A stretch of DNA of 11,383 nucleotides from CAYLLT01 sp964591605. GTDB taxonomy: Bacteria; Planctomycetota; Phycisphaerae; UBA1845; PWPN01. Shown here one piece after another: positions 6,718-11,383 of this stretch (within the stretch, counting starts at the first letter, position 1; each line of letters opens with the position of its first letter). The stretch lies in NCBI GenBank assembly GCA_964591605.1, contig CAZQEN010000262.1, positions 1 to 11,383 on the forward strand. Direction: 5' to 3'. The notes under the pieces are model-generated. The model worked only from the letters and a program-made list of their open reading frames with translations. It made no database searches and was not told where the DNA came from. Position numbers and translations under genes: made by a program.

Positions 6718-8001
6718 TCAGTGCTCCGGCGTCCACCAGTCGGCGATGCGCTGCTTGAGGGCGGCGACGCGGTCGGGGTGGGCGGAGGCGAGGTTCTTGT
6801 CTTCGTGGGGGTCGTTGCGGAGGTTGTAGAGCTCCGGCTCGTCCTCCTGCGGCCAGATCAGTTTCCAGTCGCCCGCCCGCACCCAGCGGTGCGTGAGGCT
6901 CGACTCGGGCCGATCCACGTCGACGGCCGTGTGCAGGTGAATCTCGCCGAAGACGGCGTCGCGCGGTTTGACCTTGCCGGCCGCCAGGTCGATCAGGTTG
7001 AGGCCCTGCATCGCTTCGGCCGGCTTGACGCCGCATGCGCTCAGGATGGTCGGCGCGAGGTCGATCGTCGAGACGAGGTCGTCGCGGCGTTGCGGCTTGA
7101 TGCGGCCGGGCCAGCGGATGACGATCGGCGTGCGCAGGCCGCCGTCGTAGGGGCTGCGCTTGCTTTTGGGGGCAAAGCCGCGCGACCAGTCGGCACCGGG
7201 GATCGACGGGCGCGTCGTGATGTTCTGGATCCAGCCGTTGTCGACGACGAGGATGACGATCGTATTGTCGCGCAGGCCCCTGCGGTCCAGGTCATCGAGG
7301 AGCTGACCGCAGGTCTCGTCGAACCACTCGCACATGGCCCAGTATTTCGCCAACCGGAGCGGCCGGTCGGGGGCGCGGTATTTCGCGAGCAGCCGCTCCG
7401 GGGGGTTGTGCGGTTCATGCGGCATCATCGGGGCGTACCAGAGGAAGAACGGCTGGTCGCCGCGCTTCTCCAGGAAGTCCGAGATCGGCTGCATCGTATC
7501 CCGCCCGATCCTGAGCCCGACGTCCCCATGCCGCCCGTGGGCCTCGTTGAGCGACATGCCGTCGGTGAAGCCGGCGTTGGAGTAATGCCCCTCCCAGAAC
7601 TTGCCGGTCTGCAGGCTCGCGTAGCCGGCCTGGCCGAGCAGGCGCGGGATCGTCGGGGCGTTGCCGATCAGGTGCAGCACGGCGTTGCGGTTCTGGCGGT
7701 CGGGCGGGTCGTTCCAGCAGACCTTGTGCTGGTGCGGATAGACGCCGGTGAGCATCGTCGCCAGGCTCGGGCGGCACAGGGCGGTCGGCACGTAGCCGTT
7801 GGTGAAGACGACGCTTTCATGGGCCAGCCGGTCGAGACTGGGCGTCTGGATCGTGGGATGGCCCATGAAGCCGAAGTCCGGCCAGCCCTGATCGTCGGAG
7901 ATGATGAGTACGACATTGGGCCGCTCGGCGGCGAGGACCACGGGCAGCGTGGCGGCGGGCGGGATCGACAGCGCGAGGGCACAACAGAGCGGAATTCGCA
8001 T
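6718..8001 (-). CDS. Secreted sulfatase (family S1, formylglycine-dependent)
   Basis: Sulfatase that hydrolyses sulfate esters, probably on a polysaccharide or glycan, outside the cytoplasm. The 427-residue protein has a signal peptide (hydrophobic residues 4-22, likely cleavage after VLA at 24). Metal ligands D36/D37 lie in SDDQGW and D254/N255 in VVDNGW; K134 in TGKFWEG and the PHEPHNPP histidines (195, 198) match the family. The site normally modified to formylglycine is C76 in LCRPSLATMLTG; the usual CxPxR arginine is leucine here (L80). I chose the ATG at 7999-8001 because it opens the signal peptide and has CAGGAGA seven bases upstream; the frame continues upstream but only through repeat DNA and antisense sequence. 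It is the first gene of an operon with the GH38 mannosidase. The substrate is unknown. Confidence 0.94.
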   Translation of the reverse strand: MRIPLCCALALSIPPAATLPVVLAAERPNVVLIISDDQGWPDFGFMGHPTIQTPSLDRLAHESVVFTNGYVPTALCRPSLATMLTGVYPHQHKVCWNDPPDRQNRNAVLHLIGNAPTIPRLLGQAGYASLQTGKFWEGHYSNAGFTDGMSLNEAHGRHGDVGLRIGRDTMQPISDFLEKRGDQPFFLWYAPMMPHEPHNPPERLLAKYRAPDRPLRLAKYWAMCEWFDETCGQLLDDLDRRGLRDNTIVILVVDNGWIQNITTRPSIPGADWSRGFAPKSKRSPYDGGLRTPIVIRWPGRIKPQRRDDLVSTIDLAPTILSACGVKPAEAMQGLNLIDLAAGKVKPRDAVFGEIHLHTAVDVDRPESSLTHRWVRAGDWKLIWPQEDEPELYNLRNDPHEDKNLASAHPDRVAALKQRIADWWTPEH

Positions 8002-8085
8002 TGCGTGGTCTCCTGACGAGGGCTCAGGCGCCCATTGCAACGCCAAAAGGCCGGTGCGCCAAGCGGCGACCAGATTCACCACGAA

Positions 8086-8142
8086 GGCGCGAAGACACGA
8101 AGAGAAGAAGCCACTGTAATTAAACCTTCGTGTCTTCGTGTT
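8086..8142. repeat. Long inverted repeat (CACGAAG type) between divergent genes
   Basis: CGAAGACACGAAG (8090-8102) is inverted at 8126-8138, and the stem extends to about 17 pairs (8086-8102 with 8126-8142) counting G-T pairs. The loop is AT-rich (CTGTAATTAAA). It sits between the divergent sulfatase and zinc-ribbon genes. A weak minus-strand promoter for the sulfatase may use it (TTGAAC at 8138-8143 and TTTAAT at 8117-8122, spacing 15), but this is speculative. Confidence 0.65.
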
Positions 8143-8160
8143 CAACCCGAGTGCCGGGGA

Positions 8161-8178
8161 TGATATAATCCCTCCATG
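8161..8178 (+). promoter_or_regulatory. Extended -10 promoter giving a leaderless mRNA
   Basis: TGATATAAT (8161-8169) is a perfect extended -10 element (TG-N-TATAAT). Only six bases separate it from the ATG at 8176, so transcription should begin at or next to the start codon. The preceding bases CCCTCC are not a Shine-Dalgarno. The -35 position (TTCAAC, 8141-8146) is weak, as is common with extended -10 promoters. Confidence 0.55.
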
Positions 8179-8517
8179 CACTGGTTCTGGCGGATGACAA
8201 TCTGTGTGTGCGTCGGTGCAGCGCTGTTTGAGGCGTTCGATCTGCTGTACCCCGTGCAACTGTCCGTGCCCTATCGACCCTATGCAGGTGCTCCGCAAGG
8301 CATGGGCACGCTGCCAGTCCCCGTCTGGCTGGCCGTGTTCGGGCAGATTCTCGCACGAGACGTACCGATCCTCGTGGCCGCTCTGGGCATTTACGTGCTT
8401 CTTGCGCGCCGGGAGGCGCGTCAGGGAGAACTCAGAGAAACCCGCTGCCGCAGGTGCGGTTACATTCTGCGTGGGTTGAGCGAGCCGCGGTGCCCGGAGT
8501 GCGGGGAGCGGATATGA
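8176..8517 (+). CDS. Small membrane protein with C-terminal zinc ribbon
   Basis: A 113-residue protein of unknown function. Hydrophobic segments at about 7-27 and 62-77, with a shorter one near 49-60, suggest membrane anchoring. The basic stretch LARREARQ follows the last segment, placing the C-terminus in the cytoplasm. The tail forms a rubredoxin-like zinc knuckle with C91, C94, C106 and C109 (CRRCGYILRG...RCPECG). Proteins with this tail (CGYxLRGL, CPECG) are frequent in planctomycetes and lack a known function. The start codon is set by the -10 box six bases upstream. Its stop overlaps the ATG of the next gene (ATGA), so the two are translationally coupled. Divergent from the sulfatase operon. 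Confidence 0.8.
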   Translation: MHWFWRMTICVCVGAALFEAFDLLYPVQLSVPYRPYAGAPQGMGTLPVPVWLAVFGQILARDVPILVAALGIYVLLARREARQGELRETRCRRCGYILRGLSEPRCPECGERI

Positions 8518-9023
8518 GGACGACCAGGCGAAGCGCGATGCAGTGTGCATTGTTCTCCGGGTTGGCGGATCTGTTCGTGGTCAGCGTCTTCAGTGTGTTT
8601 TTCAGCGCCTCGTGGGTGTCCACCTCGCGGGCCATCGAACTCAGGAACGTCAGCATCTCGACGGAATGGGACATCGATCCATTCTTCATCTTTGGGCGGG
8701 GGTGCTTTGTGTATCGCAACGAGGCTGCGGCACTGGAGTGGCAGCCGGTCGTGCATCTGAAGCCATAGAGCGACCTGGAATCCCTCTTCTGGGCCGATGA
8801 CCGGAAAACGGTGGTCGTTCCGCACTGGATCCCGATTCCAATAGTCGGTGCACCGCTCGTGTGGATGATCCGGCGAGATCTTCTCACTAGACCCAAGGGT
8901 TGCTGCGGTTGCCATGCGTACGATTTCACCGGCAACACGTCGGGCGTGTGTCCGGAGTGCGGGGAGGGAATCGGTGCGAGCGCGATGAAGGGTTCGGCCA
9001 GTCCGGGGGACCGCGCGGGCTGA
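8514..9023 (+). pseudogene. Second zinc-ribbon membrane protein gene, broken by in-frame TAG
   Basis: The ATG at 8514-8516 overlaps the preceding stop. The frame codes for 84 residues with one membrane segment (about 11-32), then meets TAG at 8766-8768. The same frame continues for 84 more codons to TGA at 9021-9023, and that part looks like real protein: a hydrophobic PHWIPIPIVGAPLVWMI segment (103-119 counting the stop as 85), RRD, and a zinc ribbon with C130, C133, C146 and C149 (YDFTGN...VCPECG). The intact form would resemble the upstream gene and planctomycete proteins ending in CGYDLTGNVSGVCPECG. The zinc ribbon has HAYDF where GYDL is usual, which fits decay. The alternatives are a sequencing error or a recently split gene. 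The stop lies inside a hairpin. Confidence 0.72.
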
Positions 9024-9031
9024 AGCCCGCG
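9014..9031 (+). terminator. GC hairpin at end of zinc-ribbon genes
   Basis: CGCGGGCT (9014-9021) pairs with AGCCCGCG (9024-9031), followed by GCTCTTTGT, only weakly T-rich. It could end the plus-strand transcript or simply be an interspersed palindromic repeat (GCGGGCTGAAGCCCGC type). Confidence 0.4.
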
Positions 9032-9088
9032 GCTCTTTGTCCGGGGCGCTTGTAGACGCAGGCAAGACGTGTGGCGCACGTGCAGTCT

Positions 9089-9129
9089 CATCCCAACCCC
9101 TCGCTGGCGCTTCGGGCTCCATTGGGATG
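9089..9129. repeat. Third copy of the mannosidase repeat, with flanking inverted ends
   Basis: 9097-9125 matches the intragenic copy at 4621-4649 at 27 of 29 bases. It is bounded by CATCCCAA (9089-9096) and its inverse TTGGGATG (9122-9129), giving a stem that encloses the core. It lies between the convergent zinc-ribbon pseudogene and pyrD. Confidence 0.75.
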
Positions 9130-9155
9130 GGGCGGGCCTGGATTCAAATGACACG

Positions 9156-10127
9156 TCATCCCGCGGGGGGTTCGTCGCGGGTGAGTTTGAGGGCGCCGGT
9201 GAGCTGGGTCGCCGACGTGAGGCGGTGGCGGCGGAGGTAGTCTTCGAGGCCAGCGAGGACTTTGAGGGGGGTGGTGGGGTCGATGAAGAGGGCGGTGCCG
9301 ATGCCGACGGCCGTCGAGCCGGCGAGCATGAACTCGACGGCGTCTTTCCAGTTCTGCACGCCGCCCATGCCGATGATCGGGATCCTGGCCGGGCCGGCGA
9401 CCTCGCGGTAGACGCGGTGGATCAGGTTGAGGGCCAGCGGCTTGATGCACGGGCCGCTCAGGCCGCCGGTGAGGTTCGCGAGCACAGGCCGCCGGGCCTC
9501 GACATCGATGGCCATGCCGACGAACGTGTTGACCATCGAGAGGCACTCGGCGCCGGCCTCGATGGCCGCGCGGGCGGTGGCCGTGATGTCGGTGACGTTC
9601 GGCGAGAGCTTGACGATCAGCAGGCAGCGCTTCACGACCTGGCGCACGGCCGCGACCAGCTCGCCGAGCCGCTGCGGGTGCGTGCCGAAGACCAGGCCGT
9701 CCTTGACGTTCGGGCAGCTCACGTTCAGCTCGATCCCGGCGATCGTGGCGATCGGGTCGAGCCGCTCGCAGACGGCCAGGTAATCGTCCATCGTGTGGCC
9801 GGCGACGTTGACGATCGCGGGCACGTCGATTTCGGCCAGCACGGGCACCTTCTCGGCGATGAAACGCTCGAGCCCCACGTTCGCCAGGCCGATCGCGTTG
9901 AGCATGCCCGCGGCCGTCTCGGCGATGCGGTGCGGGGCGTTGCCCTTGCGCTCGTGCAGCGTGACGCTCTTGGTCGTGAACGCGCCCAACCGGCTCAGGT
10001 CCATGAACGGGGCGTACTCGTTGCCGTAGCCGCACGTGCCCGAGACGGTCAGGATCGGATTGCGCAGCGTGAGCCGGCCGAGTGAGACGGACAGATCGAT
10101 CTTTCGGTCTGTAGCTAGAGTCGTCAA
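9156..10127 (-). CDS. pyrD: Dihydroorotate dehydrogenase, class 1B catalytic subunit
   Basis: FMN enzyme of pyrimidine synthesis that oxidises dihydroorotate to orotate in the cytoplasm. Class 1B forms usually work with the iron-sulfur subunit PyrK, which is not in this window. The 323-residue barrel shows NVSCPNVKDG (135-144) with C138 as the class 1 catalytic base, TTKSV (51-55), NAIGLAN (77-83), GGLSGPCIKPLAL (221-233), GMGGV (253-257) and GIGTA (275-279) for phosphate binding. The first codon is TTG (10125-10127); no ATG or GTG is available before the conserved LSVSLGRLTLRNP segment, and AGGA lies six bases upstream. It begins two bases after the stop of the PIN toxin gene, so its translation is probably coupled to the toxin. 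PreA-type dihydropyrimidine dehydrogenase was considered; the NVSCPN motif favours DHODH. Confidence 0.93.
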   Translation of the reverse strand: MTTLATDRKIDLSVSLGRLTLRNPILTVSGTCGYGNEYAPFMDLSRLGAFTTKSVTLHERKGNAPHRIAETAAGMLNAIGLANVGLERFIAEKVPVLAEIDVPAIVNVAGHTMDDYLAVCERLDPIATIAGIELNVSCPNVKDGLVFGTHPQRLGELVAAVRQVVKRCLLIVKLSPNVTDITATARAAIEAGAECLSMVNTFVGMAIDVEARRPVLANLTGGLSGPCIKPLALNLIHRVYREVAGPARIPIIGMGGVQNWKDAVEFMLAGSTAVGIGTALFIDPTTPLKVLAGLEDYLRRHRLTSATQLTGALKLTRDEPPAG

Positions 10128-10129
10128 CG

Positions 10130-10567
10130 TTAATCCTGATCGGGGGGAAGCGCGGCATCGATGGCCTGAATGCGCAGAGTCCCAAATACCCCACTATGCC
10201 AGAGTTTCTGATCGTTGGTGACAAACAGGCGTGCTCCCGCGTCGATCGCGCACGCTATCTGAAGGGCGTCCGGCTGAGAAAACCTGAGTTCGGCGCGAAC
10301 ACGTGCGTACCATTCGGCACAACGCTCAGCAAAGCTCACGAGCGAGAACACACCGGAATCTCGCAGCAGTGTCTTGTACTCACGGACAAGATTCCCATGC
10401 CCCGTGCGAAGCGGATGAGCGAGCACCTCCCCAAGTGTCAACGCGGAGGTGAGCATCTGATCGCCTCTGGATCGGCAGAGCTGGTAAAGAGAGAGAACCT
10501 GCGGGTAATAAAGCGGGTGGCGCTCGATGAAGTAGATGAACAGATTGGTGTCCCAGAACACCTTCAT
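10130..10567 (-). CDS. PIN-domain ribonuclease toxin (VapC family)
   Basis: A 145-residue PIN domain, the usual length for VapC toxins, which cleave tRNA or rRNA when freed from their antitoxin. The acidic metal-binding set is present: D6 in WDTNLF, E47 in TLGEV, D100 in QPDALQIA and D119 in VTNDQKL. All are intact, so the nuclease is probably active. The ATG at 10565-10567 overlaps the antitoxin stop in an ATGA arrangement, the standard layout of such pairs. GC content (about 52-57% in sampled stretches) is well below pyrD (about 75% in one sampled line), which suggests acquisition. Confidence 0.92.
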   Translation of the reverse strand: MKVFWDTNLFIYFIERHPLYYPQVLSLYQLCRSRGDQMLTSALTLGEVLAHPLRTGHGNLVREYKTLLRDSGVFSLVSFAERCAEWYARVRAELRFSQPDALQIACAIDAGARLFVTNDQKLWHSGVFGTLRIQAIDAALPPDQD

Positions 10568-10785
10568 TCCCAGCCCTCGCGCTCGCGTCGTTGATACTCA
10601 ACACCATCGATGCCTTCCCAAATCTCGGCGCCGAGCCCCGCCAGGCGCAGAAACGGATCGTGAGGATCGGAGGCCTGAGCCTCCGGCAACTCGACAGTGA
10701 GGCGCAAGGGAACGCCGCGGGGAAGATCCACTTTGTCATCAGGGATCAGCGCCTTTCCGTCAAAATGAGCCGTCAGTTGAACCAT
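10564..10785 (-). CDS. Antitoxin, AF2212-like (DUF104) N-terminal type
   Basis: A 73-residue protein whose first half, TAHFDGKALIPDD (5-17) with LPRGVPLRLTVE (21-32), matches the small beta-fold of AF2212-like antitoxins that pair with PIN toxins. The C-terminal part (DPFLRLAGLGAEIWEG onward) would be the toxin-binding segment. The ATG at 10783-10785 has GGAG seven bases upstream (10793-10796). The open frame continues upstream but only antisense to the amidohydrolase gene. It is the first gene of an operon with the PIN toxin and pyrD, and in such systems the antitoxin, alone or with the toxin, often represses its own promoter. Confidence 0.85.
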   Translation of the reverse strand: MVQLTAHFDGKALIPDDKVDLPRGVPLRLTVELPEAQASDPHDPFLRLAGLGAEIWEGIDGVEYQRREREGWE

Positions 10786-10837
10786 GTGTCGACTCCGAGG
10801 TCCGCGATGTCCCAGGGCTTTCGAGGAACCTCTCCAA

Positions 10838-10866
10838 ATGATAAACTCTCCCCGAGTTCGAGCCAA
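10838..10866 (-). promoter_or_regulatory. Candidate promoter for antitoxin-toxin-pyrD operon
   Basis: Minus-strand TTGGCT (10861-10866), 17 bases, then TATCAT (10838-10843, five of six matches to TATAAT). The transcript would start near 10831, about 45 bases before the antitoxin ATG. It lies in the 99-bp gap between divergent genes, so a repressor binding here could also affect the amidohydrolase gene. Confidence 0.4.
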
Positions 10867-10884
10867 GAGGAAAGCGAGAAGCAC

Positions 10885-11383
10885 ATGCCCCGAATCGTCC
10901 GTGGAGCGCTGATCCAGGCGACGCTGAGCGAGCCGGCGACGGCGCCGCTGCCCAGGATCAAGAAGTCGATGATCGACAAGCACGTGGTTCTGATCGAGCG
11001 GGCCGCGAAGGCCGGCGCGCAGGTGGCGTGCCTGCAGGAGATCTTCTACGGCCCCTACTTCTGCTGCGAGCAAAACCCCAAATGGTACGAGATGACCGAG
11101 CGCATTCCCGACGGGCCGACGACGCAGCTCATGTGCGAGCTGGCGAAAACACACGACATGGTCATCGTCGTGCCGATGTACGAGGAGGACCTGACGGGTG
11201 TGTACTACAACACGGCCGCGGTGATCGACGCGGGCGGAAAGTACCTGGGCAAGTTCCGCAAGATCCACATCCCGCACTGTGCGCCGGGCTTCTGGGAGAA
11301 GTTCTATTTCAAGCCGGGGAACCTGGGCTACCCGGTGTTCGAGACGCGCGTGGGCAAGGTGGGCGTCTACATCTGCTACGACC
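10885..11383 (+). CDS. Beta-ureidopropionase-like amidohydrolase (partial, C-terminus off right edge)
   Basis: Nitrilase-superfamily carbon-nitrogen hydrolase; 166 codons are visible. The full Glu-Lys-Cys triad can be seen: E52 in LQEIFYG, K126 in KFRKIHIP and C164 in YICYD. Segments such as PDGPTT (75-80), AKTHDMV (87-93), NTAAVI and KPGNLGYPVFET closely follow beta-ureidopropionase (N-carbamoyl-beta-alanine amidohydrolase), which releases ammonia and CO2 in the last step of reductive pyrimidine breakdown. N-carbamoylputrescine amidase or another N-carbamoyl amide hydrolase is possible. The ATG at 10885 has a purine-rich stretch (GAGGAAAGCGAGAAG) upstream. It diverges from the antitoxin-toxin-pyrD operon. 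Confidence 0.92.
   Translation, partial: MPRIVRGALIQATLSEPATAPLPRIKKSMIDKHVVLIERAAKAGAQVACLQEIFYGPYFCCEQNPKWYEMTERIPDGPTTQLMCELAKTHDMVIVVPMYEEDLTGVYYNTAAVIDAGGKYLGKFRKIHIPHCAPGFWEKFYFKPGNLGYPVFETRVGKVGVYICYD

Noticed and set aside
6580..8016. Long plus-strand open frame (478 codons)
   Set aside because: Antisense to the sulfatase, whose motifs and signal peptide are clear; composition explains the lack of stops.
8002..8550. N-terminal extension of the sulfatase up to 8550
   Set aside because: It would place a signal peptide internally and is antisense to the zinc-ribbon gene; the ATG at 8001 has a strong Shine-Dalgarno.
9156..10127. PreA/dihydropyrimidine dehydrogenase instead of PyrD
   Set aside because: Tempting because of the neighbouring ureidopropionase-like gene, but the NVSCPNVK motif and overall pattern fit class 1B DHODH.
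9069..10224. Long open frames on both strands across pyrD
   Set aside because: They are out-of-frame readings of pyrD with arginine- or acid-rich low-quality sequence; only the 9156-10127 frame has family motifs.
10786..11277. Upstream extension of the antitoxin frame to 11277
   Set aside because: This part is antisense to the amidohydrolase, whose catalytic triad is intact; the ATG at 10785 has a well-placed GGAG.

Overview
The window is high-GC bacterial chromosome, most likely from a member of the Planctomycetota. The clues are a secreted sulfatase beside an alpha-mannosidase, two small membrane proteins ending in a CxxC...CPECG zinc ribbon, and several short interspersed repeats, one of which reads as NGARSASEG inside a gene. 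The phylum is inferred from these traits; no ribosomal gene is present. Most genes lie on the minus strand.

Left (1-2818, minus strand): a glycolytic operon. A sigma70-like promoter at 2790-2818 precedes gap (GAPDH). Then come a nucleotidyltransferase (MNT) and a HEPN-domain ORF, which together look like a toxin-antitoxin pair, and then pgk, which runs off the left edge. The HEPN ORF has no stop codon and continues in frame into pgk, giving one open frame from 1292 to the window edge.

Middle (2982-8001, minus strand): a carbohydrate cassette in the order sulfatase, GH38 alpha-mannosidase, uncharacterised TIM-barrel-like protein. The sulfatase has a signal peptide and the other two do not, which suggests outside desulfation followed by inside mannoside cleavage. 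The mannosidase carries two tandem 38-bp repeat copies inside its coding sequence and seems short at its C-terminus, just before a cluster of inverted repeats. The last gene changes sharply in base composition part way along.

Centre right (8161-9023, plus strand): two overlapping small genes for membrane-associated zinc-ribbon proteins. The first has an extended -10 box so close to its ATG that the mRNA should be leaderless. The second is broken by an in-frame TAG.

Right (9156-11383): pyrD (class 1B dihydroorotate dehydrogenase, minus strand) starts with TTG two bases after the stop of a VapC-type PIN toxin, which itself overlaps its antitoxin gene. Diverging from this operon on the plus strand is the first half of a beta-ureidopropionase-like amidohydrolase.

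The most notable pattern is that two unrelated toxin-antitoxin modules each sit directly upstream of, and tightly joined to, a core metabolic gene (pgk and pyrD). No tRNA, rRNA, CRISPR array or insertion-sequence transposase was found.
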